Of a DNA stretch of 64,000 nucleotides, positions 54,032-61,957 are shown piece by piece (position 1 is the stretch's first letter; each line of letters begins with the position of its first letter). The position numbers and the translations under genes were made by a program. This DNA is from Salsipaludibacter sp038233055 (GTDB lineage: Bacteria; Actinomycetota; Nitriliruptoria; Nitriliruptorales; Nitriliruptoraceae): contig JBBSMS010000002.1 of NCBI GenBank assembly GCA_038233055.1, positions 1 to 64,000 on the forward strand. The letters are read 5' to 3'. The notes beneath the pieces were generated by a model. That model worked only from the letters and a program-made list of their open reading frames with translations. It searched no databases and was not told the DNA's origin.

Positions 54032-54379
54032 GGTGATCGGCCCCTCCCGGCGTCGGACCCGGACCGTATCCCCGGCGTCGGCGTCGGCGGATGTCGACCG
54101 GCCACCGGCGACCGTCAGCCGCTCCGTCGGCGACCCGCCCCGGGACCGCGGACCGCGGACGTGAGGCCGGCCGGGGGCAGCGGTGGTGGACAGGCGGGCA
54201 GGGCCACGCTGCAGGGGCCCCGCACCTGCGATAGCCTGTCGTCCGATGCGGTTCCGCCGGCGCGGGACCGTTCCTTTCGTCCGTCCCACCACTTCGCTCC
54301 CGCAGCCGCCTCGCGCTGCTCGCCTCGCCTCGGCGACGCGCCCGCGCCTGCACCGTCCCACGACTTTCAGGAGGCCACC
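54032..54379 (+). promoter_or_regulatory. Upstream region of rplU
   Basis: No gene. The TAGCCT at 54232-54237 is a likely -10 box, giving a leader of about 135 bases before rplU. The leader is pyrimidine- and C-rich (cctttcgtccgtcccacc). L21 operons sometimes carry autoregulatory leaders, but no specific fold was recognised here. Confidence 0.4.
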
Positions 54380-54679
54380 GTGTACGCGATCATCGCCACT
54401 GGCGGCAAGCAGTACCGCGTCCAGGAGGGCCAGCACCTCACCGTCGAGAAGCTCGTTGGCGACGTCGGCGACTCCCTCGACCTGCCGGTCGTGCTGGTCG
54501 GCGACGGTGCCGACGTGACCACCGGGTCCGACGTCTCCGACCGGACCGTCAGCGCCACCATCACCGAGCACGGTCGTGGTGACAAGATCCGGGTCTTCAC
54601 CTACAAGAACAAGACCCGCCAGCACAAGCGCCGCGGTCACCGCCAGCACCAGACCACCATCAAGATCGACAGCATCTGA
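54380..54679 (+). CDS. rplU: 50S ribosomal protein L21
   Basis: A 99-residue L21 protein. It starts YAIIATGGKQYRVQEGQ, has EKLVGDVGD, and ends FTYKNKTRQHKRRGHRQHQT, the conserved basic C-terminus that contacts 23S rRNA. The GTG start follows AGGAGG at six bases. It heads the rplU-rpmA-obgE-proB cluster. Confidence 0.98.
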   Translation: MYAIIATGGKQYRVQEGQHLTVEKLVGDVGDSLDLPVVLVGDGADVTTGSDVSDRTVSATITEHGRGDKIRVFTYKNKTRQHKRRGHRQHQTTIKIDSI

Positions 54680-54736
54680 CCCGCCCACACCACCCCCGGC
54701 CAACACCGGGGACGGGCCCACCCGAAGGATTTCACC

Positions 54737-54988
54737 ATGGCGCACAAGAAGGGCGGCGGTTCGTCCAACAACGGCCGCGATTCCAAGTCAAAGCGACTCG
54801 GCGTCAAGCGTTTCGGGGGTGAGGTCGTCAAGGCTGGCGGCATCATCGTCCGCCAGCGCGGCACCAAGATCCACCCCGGCGACAACGTCGGCCGCGGTGG
54901 CGACGACACCCTGTTTGCGCTCGTCGACGGCTCGGTCCGGTTCCGCAAGTCCGGTGCCCGGACCTTCGCCAACGTCGACCCGAACTGA
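54737..54988 (+). CDS. rpmA: 50S ribosomal protein L27
   Basis: An 83-residue L27. AHKKGGGSSNNGRDSKSKRLGVKRFGG is the conserved N-terminus that reaches the peptidyl transferase centre. GTKIHPGDNVGRGGDDTLFAL follows. There is no N-terminal extension requiring cleavage, unlike in Firmicutes. It is 57 bases after rplU. Confidence 0.98.
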   Translation: MAHKKGGGSSNNGRDSKSKRLGVKRFGGEVVKAGGIIVRQRGTKIHPGDNVGRGGDDTLFALVDGSVRFRKSGARTFANVDPN

Positions 54989-55204
54989 ACGACCGGGTCG
55001 GCCGACGACACCATGTCCGCCGAACCGCACCGGGGGCTCCCCACGGGGAGTCCTCGTCCCGTTTGACGGGCCCCGGGCCCGTCGGCGACCGCCGCGCGGC
55101 AGGATCGCGTGGGCGGGCCCGCGGGGACCGACCCACTCGCACCCGACGGCTGCACCGCAGCGCCGGGACCGCGACCCGACCACCCACCACGAAGGCCCAC
55201 CGAC

Positions 55205-56728
55205 GTGTCCGACGCCATCGAGTTCGTCGATTCCACCTCGATCCACGTACGGGGTGGTCGTGGCGGCAACGGCGCGGCCTCCATGCGCCGGGAGAAGCAC
55301 GTTCCGCGGGGTGGTCCGGACGGTGGCAACGGTGGCCGGGGCGGTGACGTCGTGCTGGAGGCGGACCGGGGCCAGGCATCGCTGCTGGACATCTCGCGGC
55401 GCCCGCACCGGCGCGGTGAGGACGGCGGACACGGCTCCTCCCAGCGCAAGTTCGGCGCCGAGGGCGATGACACCGTCGTGACCGTGCCGATCGGCACCGT
55501 CGTGCGGACCCGCGACGATCGCGTGCTGGCGGACCTGACCCGGCACGGGCAACGGTTCGTGGTGGCCGAGGGTGGCCGCGGTGGGCGTGGCAACGCCGCC
55601 TTCGCCAATCGCCATCGACGGGTCCCGCGGTTCGCGGAGTTCGGCGAGGAGGTCGTCGAGCACACCCTGCGCCTGGACCTCAAGGTCATCGCGGACGTCG
55701 GGCTCGTCGGGTTCCCCTCGGCGGGCAAGTCCTCGCTGGTGTCGCGCCTGAGTGCCGCCCGGCCACGGATCGAGGCCTGGCCGTTCACCACGCTCACCCC
55801 CCACCTGGGGGTGATGCGGGCCGGCGACCACGCCGACGGCAGTCCGATCGACGTGGTGCTGGCGGACGTGCCCGGACTGGTCGAGGGTGCCAGCGACGGC
55901 AAGGGTCTGGGCCACCGGTTCCTGCGCCACGTCGAACGCTGCCGGGTGCTGCTGCACGTGCTGGACACCTCACCGTTCGACCCCGGTCGGGACCCCATCA
56001 GCGACCTCGAGGTCCTGCGGGCCGAACTGGTTGCCCACGACCCTGCCCTGGCCGACCGGGTCGAGGTGGTGGCCATGAACAAGGTCGACGTGCCGGACGG
56101 CGCGGCCATGGCCGAGATGGTCCGGCCGGAACTCGAGGCCCGTGGCTACGAGGTCTTCGAGGTTTCGGCGGTGTCGGGTGCCGGCCTTGACGCGCTGCGA
56201 TACCGCCTCGGTGACCTGGTCGCGGCCGCGCGCGCCGCAGACCCGGAGGCCACCGACGACGGCGGCGAGGCGCCGATCGTCATCACCCTGGACGACCACG
56301 GTCCCGCCTACCGGATCGGCCGGGACCCATCCGGGCGGCTGGCCGTGGTGGGCCGCCAGGTCGAGCGCTGGGTCCAGATGCTGCCGGTCGACAACCCCGA
56401 TGCCGCCCGGTACCTGCAGGGTCGACTGCGTCGCGCCGGCGTGGTCAAGGCGCTGGTCGGGGCTGGCGCGCGCTCGGGTGACGAGGTGGTCATCGGCGAC
56501 GTCCTGTTCGAGTTCGAACCGGAACTGGACGACCTGCCCGCGGACGAGCGGGCCGAGATCCTGGCCGGGGAGTTCGACGACGCCGACCCCGACGAGGTGG
56601 ACGGGCAGATCGCCATCGACGACGTGACGTCCGCGGTCACGACCGACGCCGACGACACGGCGGCCCCCGACGACGCCGACGACGCCGACGATGCCAGCCC
56701 CGCTGCGGTCGTGGGCGAGGGAGGCTGA
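55205..56728 (+). CDS. obgE: Obg GTPase (ribosome assembly, growth control)
   Basis: A 507-residue GTPase. The glycine-rich Obg domain comes first (VRGGRGGNGAASMRREKHVPRGGPDGGNGGRGGD in short blocks). The GTPase has G1 GFPSAGKSSL, G3 ADVPGLVEGA and G4 MNKVD. The OCT domain, present in actinobacteria and other Gram-positives, is recognised at YRIGRDPSGRLAVVGRQVERW to LFEFEPELDD. The last 55 residues form an acidic Asp/Ala tail. It binds late 50S precursors and links to stringent response. The start is the GTG at 55205 (SDAIEFVDS). Confidence 0.96.
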   Translation: MSDAIEFVDSTSIHVRGGRGGNGAASMRREKHVPRGGPDGGNGGRGGDVVLEADRGQASLLDISRRPHRRGEDGGHGSSQRKFGAEGDDTVVTVPIGTVVRTRDDRVLADLTRHGQRFVVAEGGRGGRGNAAFANRHRRVPRFAEFGEEVVEHTLRLDLKVIADVGLVGFPSAGKSSLVSRLSAARPRIEAWPFTTLTPHLGVMRAGDHADGSPIDVVLADVPGLVEGASDGKGLGHRFLRHVERCRVLLHVLDTSPFDPGRDPISDLEVLRAELVAHDPALADRVEVVAMNKVDVPDGAAMAEMVRPELEARGYEVFEVSAVSGAGLDALRYRLGDLVAAARAADPEATDDGGEAPIVITLDDHGPAYRIGRDPSGRLAVVGRQVERWVQMLPVDNPDAARYLQGRLRRAGVVKALVGAGARSGDEVVIGDVLFEFEPELDDLPADERAEILAGEFDDADPDEVDGQIAIDDVTSAVTTDADDTAAPDDADDADDASPAAVVGEGG

Positions 56729-56729
56729 G

Positions 56730-57878
56730 GTGGCGGCGACCCCCGACGTCGGTGCCGGGGCCGGCCGGCCGGACCTGGTGGTGGTCAAGGTCGGGTCGTC
56801 GTCGCTGCGCGGGGACGACGGGTTGCTGGACCGCGCGATGGTCGCCTCCCTGGGTCACCAGTTGGCGGCGGTGCGTGCGGCCGGCACCGGGGTCGTGCTG
56901 GTGTCGTCCGGGGCGGTGTCGGCCGGGATGGGGCTGCTGGGCCTCGCCACCCGGCCCACCGATCGCGAGCGACTCCAGGCCTGCGCCGCGGTCGGCCAGG
57001 CCGAACTGATCAACGCCTGGCAGCAGGCGTTCGCCGACCACGGGCTGTCCGCGGCCCAGGTGCTGTTGACCCAGGACGACTTCGTGGCTCGCGGGCGCTA
57101 CCTCAACGCCCGCCAGACCCTGACCCGACTGCTGTCGCTGGCCACCATCCCGGTCATCAACGAAAACGACGCCATCACCTTCGACGAGTTGGCCTATGGC
57201 GACAACGACCACCTCGCCGCCCTGGTGGCCTCGATGCTGGACGCGGACCTGTTGGTGCTGCTGTCGGACGTGGACGGGCTCTACGACGCACCGCCGACGG
57301 CGGCGGGGGCGACCGTGATCCCGGCCGTCGCCGACGTCGCCGCCCTCGACCTGGCACGCATCGGTGGGACCGGGTCGGCCTTCGGGTCCGGTGGCATGCG
57401 CACCAAGGTCGAGTCGGCGCAGGTCGTCACGGCGTCCGGAGGGGCCGTCGTCATCGCGAACGCCTCCCGGCCCGATGTCATCGGCGACGCGGTCGCCGGT
57501 CGCGACGTCGGCACCCGCTTCGCCGCCCGCGAGCGGTCGGTGGACGCGCGGCGACTGTGGATCGGCTTCGCCCTGCGGGTCCGGGGGCGCCTGGCCGTCG
57601 ATGCCGGGGCGGTCGCGGCCCTGACCGCCCGGGGCCGGTCGCTGCTGGCCGTCGGCGTCACGGCCGTCGACGACGACTTCCCGGCTGGCGCCTGCGTGGC
57701 CATCGACGGGCCCGACGGGGTGGAGGTCGCACGTGGCCTGGTGACCCTGGCGGCCGACGACCTGCGCCGCATCGTCGGCCACACCACCGCCGACGCCCGC
57801 CGTGCGCTGGGGTCGGACCGGATCCGCGAGGTCGTGCACCGCGATCACCTGTTCGTGCTGCCCCGTCACCGTGCCTGA
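56730..57878 (+). CDS. proB: Glutamate 5-kinase with PUA domain
   Basis: A 382-residue enzyme for the first step of proline synthesis. The amino acid kinase domain has VVVKVGSSSLRG, VLVSSGAVSAGMGLLG, INENDAITFDEL, LLSDVDGLYDA and GSGGMRTKVESAQV. A C-terminal PUA domain begins near residue 275 (RRLWIGFALRVRGRLAVDAGA). The GTG at 56730 follows GGGAGG by about eight bases and the obgE stop by one base. proA, which often follows, is not here; a potassium transporter gene comes next. Confidence 0.96.
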   Translation: MAATPDVGAGAGRPDLVVVKVGSSSLRGDDGLLDRAMVASLGHQLAAVRAAGTGVVLVSSGAVSAGMGLLGLATRPTDRERLQACAAVGQAELINAWQQAFADHGLSAAQVLLTQDDFVARGRYLNARQTLTRLLSLATIPVINENDAITFDELAYGDNDHLAALVASMLDADLLVLLSDVDGLYDAPPTAAGATVIPAVADVAALDLARIGGTGSAFGSGGMRTKVESAQVVTASGGAVVIANASRPDVIGDAVAGRDVGTRFAARERSVDARRLWIGFALRVRGRLAVDAGAVAALTARGRSLLAVGVTAVDDDFPAGACVAIDGPDGVEVARGLVTLAADDLRRIVGHTTADARRALGSDRIREVVHRDHLFVLPRHRA

Positions 57879-57895
57879 GCGCGTGATGCGGGGAC

Positions 57896-57901
57896 TACCA
57901 T
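57896..57901 (+). promoter_or_regulatory. Candidate -10 box for the trkH operon
   Basis: TACCAT, 84 bases before the ATG. The same hexamer stands before lemA. Confidence 0.35.
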
Positions 57902-57985
57902 CCGCCCGGGCCCGGCGGGCGCCGACGACCCGATCGACGGACCCGGGCACCACGACGCCAGCCGCGGCCCGCACGGAGGACCACC

Positions 57986-59422
57986 ATGGCCCGCAGTGAG
58001 CCGTCGCGGGAATGGAGCCGCGACCGCGTGCGCAGCGGGCGGGGTCCGGTCGGGGTCGATCGGCGAGGTGGCCACCCGCTGCTGCCGGCCTTCCTGCAGC
58101 GACCATTCAGCCCGGCCCAGTTGGTGGCGGCGTCCTTCATCGGGCTGATCCTGGCCGGGACGCTGCTCCTGTGGCTGCCGATCTCCCACGGCGACCAGTC
58201 CCAGGACTTCCTCGACTCCCTGTTCACCGCGACGTCGGCGGTGTGCGTGACGGGGCTGATCGTCGTCGACACCGGGAGTGCATGGAGCCCGGTCGGGCAG
58301 GCAGTCATCCTGTTGCTGATCCAGTTGGGCGGACTGGGGATCCTGACCTTCGGCACCCTGCTGGCGGTGGCCACCGGGCGGAGGCTGGGCTTCGGCCACC
58401 AGTTGCGGGTGCAGGAACAGGTCCGAGCAGTCGACCTGGGCAGCCTCGGGCGCCTACTGCGGGCGATCATGGTGATCGTGTTCGGGACGGAACTGGTCGG
58501 GGCGTTGCTGCTGTACGGCCCGATGGCGGCCGACGTCGGGCCGGTGCGGGGTGTGTGGCACGCGGTGTTCCACAGCGTGAGTGCCTTCAACAACGCCGGC
58601 TTCGCGCTGTACCCGGACAGCCTCACCCGCTACGCCGCCAACTGGCCGGTGTCGCTGGTGATCATGACGTTGATCGTGCTGGGCGGGTTGGGGTTCGTCG
58701 TGATCGTCAACCTCGAACAGCGCCTGAGGGCCACCCGGCGGGTGCGACTGACGCTGCACACGCGGATGGCGCTGGCCATCACGGCGTTCCTGATCGCCGC
58801 CAGCTTCGTGATCCTGTTGGTCTTCGAGTGGAACAACCCGGCCACGATCGGCGGGTTGCCACTGCACGAGCGCCTGCTGACGACGCTGTTCCAGGCGGTC
58901 ACGCCCCGCACTGCCGGGTTCAACAGCCTCGACTATGCCCAGATGGTGCCCGCCAGCCTGGTGCTGACGATCCTGCTGATGTTCATCGGCGGCAACCCCG
59001 GGTCGACCGCCGGCGGCATCAAGACCGTGACCTTCTACGTGCTGGTGCTGGGCGTGTGGAGCGTCGTGCGCGGCCAGCCCGAGGCAACGGTCTTCGGGCG
59101 TCGGCTGCACACCCGCACGGTCGTGCGGGCCGGCGCGATCGTCAGTGGCGCCGTCCTGCTCGCGGGGGCGGCCCTGACCCTGCTGGCCCTGGTCGAACCC
59201 GACATCGAGTTCCTCGCGCTGATGTTCGAAACGGTGTCCGCGCTCGGTACGGTCGGGCTGTCGTTGGGAATCACCGACGACCTCGGCAGTTCCGGGAAGG
59301 CCGTCATCATCGCGCTCATGTACCTCGGTCGGATCGGGTTCCTGACGTTCGCCCTGGCGCTGGTCGACCAGCAGCCGCGCGGACGCGGACGCCTGCTGCC
59401 CGAAGAAGTGGTGATCGGCTGA
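57986..59422 (+). CDS. TrkH/KtrB-type potassium channel subunit
   Basis: A 478-residue membrane protein of the Trk/Ktr/HKT family with four M1-P-M2 repeats. The four selectivity-filter loops are visible: ATSAVCVTGLIVVDTG, SAFNNAGFALYPD, TPRTAGFNSLDY and SALGTVGLSLGIT; each has the central Gly. A basic 30-residue N-terminus precedes the first helix. GGAGG lies six bases before the ATG. The regulatory NAD-binding subunit is encoded next with one-base overlap, so the two form a regulated K+ uptake system. Confidence 0.93.
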   Translation: MARSEPSREWSRDRVRSGRGPVGVDRRGGHPLLPAFLQRPFSPAQLVAASFIGLILAGTLLLWLPISHGDQSQDFLDSLFTATSAVCVTGLIVVDTGSAWSPVGQAVILLLIQLGGLGILTFGTLLAVATGRRLGFGHQLRVQEQVRAVDLGSLGRLLRAIMVIVFGTELVGALLLYGPMAADVGPVRGVWHAVFHSVSAFNNAGFALYPDSLTRYAANWPVSLVIMTLIVLGGLGFVVIVNLEQRLRATRRVRLTLHTRMALAITAFLIAASFVILLVFEWNNPATIGGLPLHERLLTTLFQAVTPRTAGFNSLDYAQMVPASLVLTILLMFIGGNPGSTAGGIKTVTFYVLVLGVWSVVRGQPEATVFGRRLHTRTVVRAGAIVSGAVLLAGAALTLLALVEPDIEFLALMFETVSALGTVGLSLGITDDLGSSGKAVIIALMYLGRIGFLTFALALVDQQPRGRGRLLPEEVVIG

Positions 59423-60078
59423 TGCGCAGCCAGTTCCTGGTCATCGGGACCGGCCGCTTCGGGTCGTCGATCGCGACTGCTCTGCATGACTTCGGGCACG
59501 AGGTCGTGGCGATCGACGAGCTGGAAGAAGCCCTCGAGCCCATCATGCAGCAGGTCACCCACGCCGTGGTCATGGACGCCACCGACGAGGAGGGCCTGCG
59601 CAAGCTCGGGATTCGCGCGTTCGACACCGTGGTGGTGGCGATCGGCGAAAACCTCGAGGCCAGCATCCTGGCCACCGTCGCCGCCAAGTCCGCCGGAGCC
59701 CGCTACGTCATCAGCAAGGCGAACGGACAACTGTCGGCGCGCGTGCTGGCCAGCGTCGGGGCCGACGAGGTGGTGCGACCGGAACACGACATGGGCCGCC
59801 GCCTGGCGCGCCAGTTGGCCAGTCCGACAGAGGTGTCGGCGCTGGAACTGGGCCGCGACCACACCGTGGTGGAGATGGAGGCGACCAAGGCGCTGGCCGG
59901 CACGCTGGAGGCGTTGCGGCTGCCCAAGAAGTTCGGGGTCCAGGTCATGGCCGTGCACCGTGATGACGACATCGTGGTCAACCCCGGTGCCGACTTCGAG
60001 GTCCGCCCCAGCGACCGCATCGTGGTGCTGGGCCACAACGACGACCTCAACCGGCTCCGCGAGGAACTCGCCGGCTGA
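59422..60078 (+). CDS. TrkA/KtrA-type regulatory subunit (RCK domains)
   Basis: A 218-residue cytoplasmic protein. The RCK-N Rossmann domain opens with FLVIGTGRFGSSIATAL and has acidic AIDELEEALEP for nucleotide binding. GATRYV-type features follow (AKSAGARYVISKANG). A TrkA-C domain ends the protein (GVQVMAVHRDDDIVVNPGADF, DRIVVLGHNDDLNRL). It gates the channel subunit in response to ATP/ADP or NAD(H). TGATG overlap with the channel gene indicates coupled synthesis. Length fits KtrA (about 220) rather than the double-length TrkA. Confidence 0.93.
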   Translation: MRSQFLVIGTGRFGSSIATALHDFGHEVVAIDELEEALEPIMQQVTHAVVMDATDEEGLRKLGIRAFDTVVVAIGENLEASILATVAAKSAGARYVISKANGQLSARVLASVGADEVVRPEHDMGRRLARQLASPTEVSALELGRDHTVVEMEATKALAGTLEALRLPKKFGVQVMAVHRDDDIVVNPGADFEVRPSDRIVVLGHNDDLNRLREELAG

Positions 60079-60108
60079 CGCGCACGCTGGACCGAGAAGG
60101 GGCGCGAC

Positions 60109-61158
60109 ATGGCGAACTGGCGAACGGACGGACGCACCATCCCGGTGGTGTGCCTCGCACTCCTGTTCGGTGGGTTGGTGGTCGACCTCAACACGAACCA
60201 GGCCCTGGTGGTGGCGATCATCTACGCCATCCCGATCGCCATCTCGGGCCTGATGTCGTCGAGCACCCTGACCTGGTGGTGCATCGGCCTGGCGGTACTC
60301 GCCAACATCGCGGCCGGGTACGACAACATCTCGACCTTCGGCATCGTCGACGGCATCACGATCCTGAACCGCCTGCTGGCCGGGCTGTCGTTCCTGCTGA
60401 TCGGCGTGATGACGCTGCTGTTCGAGTCCACGTCAGAAGAGGTCGAGCACCTGTCCGAGGCCGAGGAGGAAAGCGAACGCCAGCGACGCCTGCGGAAGTT
60501 CATGGTCGACCTGAGCGGCCCGCTGGAGCCCGAGGAACTGATGCAGCGGGCCGTGTCCGGACTGCGTCGACTGCTGGGGGCGGATGCCGTGGTGGCGGCC
60601 GGTCTGGACGGCGCGCGCTTCGCCGAACCGCGCTGGGCCGACCCGGCCGCCTCGGACCTCGCCGCCACCGGGACGATGGCGTCGTGGGCGGTCGACGCGT
60701 TGCCGATCACCGACCGACCGGTGATCGCGGTGCGCTCGGACCAGGGGATGATGAGCGTCGGCCGCTGGCGCTGCGAGTCGTCGAACGACCTGATCGTGCT
60801 GGTCGCGCGGCCCGACCGCCGTCGCGCCGCCGGGGTGCTGGGCGACGCCCTGTCGGTGCTGGACCCGATCCGCGAACGGGCGATCGAACTGCGCCAGGCG
60901 CGGCGGGGCGAGTGGGAACCGCCGGCCGACGAGGACCTGGTCGTGCCGATCCTGGCCGATGCGGCGGCCGGTGGGGGAGTGATCGTTGGCGGAGACGATC
61001 GCGACCCGGGGGACGACGACGGGACGGATCCGCCGTCCTCGCCGACCGGACGGGCTCCCGACGACCCGGTCGCCCACCCCGCCCTCGAGATCGACCACGA
61101 CGACGAGCCCGACGACCCGGGTGGCCTGCTCGTGGACCAGGTGAACCGCGGCGGCTGA
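60109..61158 (+). CDS. Membrane protein with a GAF-like soluble domain
   Basis: A 349-residue protein. The first 110 residues contain about four helices with short loops (VVCLALLFGGLVVDL, LVVAIIYAIPIAISGLM, WWCIGLAVLANIAAG, LSFLLIGVMTLLF). A coiled, charged linker follows (EEVEHLSEAEEESERQRRLRKFM). Then comes an alpha/beta region of about 140 residues (LMQRAVSGLRRLLGADAVVAAGLDG ... LPITDRPVIAVRSD) that reads like a GAF domain. No histidine kinase, GGDEF or phosphatase domain follows; the last 70 residues are acidic and disordered. It sits 30 bases after the KtrA gene, so it may sense a signal for K+ uptake. AAGGGG precedes the ATG. Confidence 0.65.
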   Translation: MANWRTDGRTIPVVCLALLFGGLVVDLNTNQALVVAIIYAIPIAISGLMSSSTLTWWCIGLAVLANIAAGYDNISTFGIVDGITILNRLLAGLSFLLIGVMTLLFESTSEEVEHLSEAEEESERQRRLRKFMVDLSGPLEPEELMQRAVSGLRRLLGADAVVAAGLDGARFAEPRWADPAASDLAATGTMASWAVDALPITDRPVIAVRSDQGMMSVGRWRCESSNDLIVLVARPDRRRAAGVLGDALSVLDPIRERAIELRQARRGEWEPPADEDLVVPILADAAAGGGVIVGGDDRDPGDDDGTDPPSSPTGRAPDDPVAHPALEIDHDDEPDDPGGLLVDQVNRGG

Positions 61159-61211
61159 CGGGCGCCCGCCGGCCGCGGCCCGGCCTCCCCGCCGCGACCG
61201 TGCCCCACACC

Positions 61212-61217
61212 TACCAT
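61212..61217 (+). promoter_or_regulatory. Candidate -10 box for the lemA operon
   Basis: TACCAT, 44 bases before the lemA ATG. Confidence 0.35.
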
Positions 61218-61261
61218 CGCCGGCGATCGGTCAGACGTCGGCCGACGGTCGAGGAGCCACG

Positions 61262-61957
61262 ATGGTCTGGGTGCTGGTCGGGATCGGCTTGGTCGTGGCG
61301 GTGGGTGTGTTCGTGGCCGTCACCTACAACGCCCTGGTCCGGTTGCGCAACAAGTCCGAGGAGGCGTGGTCGGGCATCGACGTCCAGTTGCAGCGCCGGG
61401 CGGACCTCGTGCCCAACCTGGTGGAGGTCGTCAAGAGCTACGCCAGCCACGAGCGCGAGACGTTCGAGGAGGTCACGCGCGCCCGACGGGCCGTGGTGGC
61501 GGCCTCGGGGCCCGCGGAGGCCGAGGCCGCCGACGGGATGCTGGTGGCGGCGCTGCGACGCCTGTTCATCGTGGCCGAGGACTATCCGGACCTGCAGGCA
61601 TCGGACAACTTCCTGGCCCTGCAACGCCAACTGGCCGTGCTGGAGGAAGACCTCGCGTTCTCCCGGCGATACCACAACGCGGTGGTGGAGGACCTCAACA
61701 CCCGAGTCGAGACCTTCCCGTCGGTCCTGGTGGCGGGACCGCTGGGCTTCCAGCGCAAGCCGTACTTCGAGGCCGGCCAGGACGAGCGCAGCGTCCCCCG
61801 CGTCGACCTCGACGCCCCCGAGACCGCCACGGCTGCTCCGGGTGGGCCGGCCGGCGGCACGACCGCAACGCCGGTGTCCACCGAACCGTCGAACCCCGGG
61901 GACGGTGGTGGCGAGCCACCAGCCGACGAGGCCTCATGGCCGGAGGCGTCGGCATGA
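61262..61957 (+). CDS. LemA family protein
   Basis: A 231-residue protein. One N-terminal membrane helix (VLVGIGLVVAVGVFVAVTYN) is followed by the family signature NALVRLRNKSEEAWSGIDVQLQRRADLVPNLVEVVKSYASHE, and later FSRRYHNAVVEDLNTRVETFPS. The middle repeats are altered relative to classical LemA (DGMLVAALRRLFIVAEDYPDLQAS). A Pro/Gly/Thr tail of about 55 residues is added. LemA proteins form membrane-associated helical bundles of unknown job. The gene overlaps the DUF2207 gene by four bases. Confidence 0.92.
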   Translation: MVWVLVGIGLVVAVGVFVAVTYNALVRLRNKSEEAWSGIDVQLQRRADLVPNLVEVVKSYASHERETFEEVTRARRAVVAASGPAEAEAADGMLVAALRRLFIVAEDYPDLQASDNFLALQRQLAVLEEDLAFSRRYHNAVVEDLNTRVETFPSVLVAGPLGFQRKPYFEAGQDERSVPRVDLDAPETATAAPGGPAGGTTATPVSTEPSNPGDGGGEPPADEASWPEASA

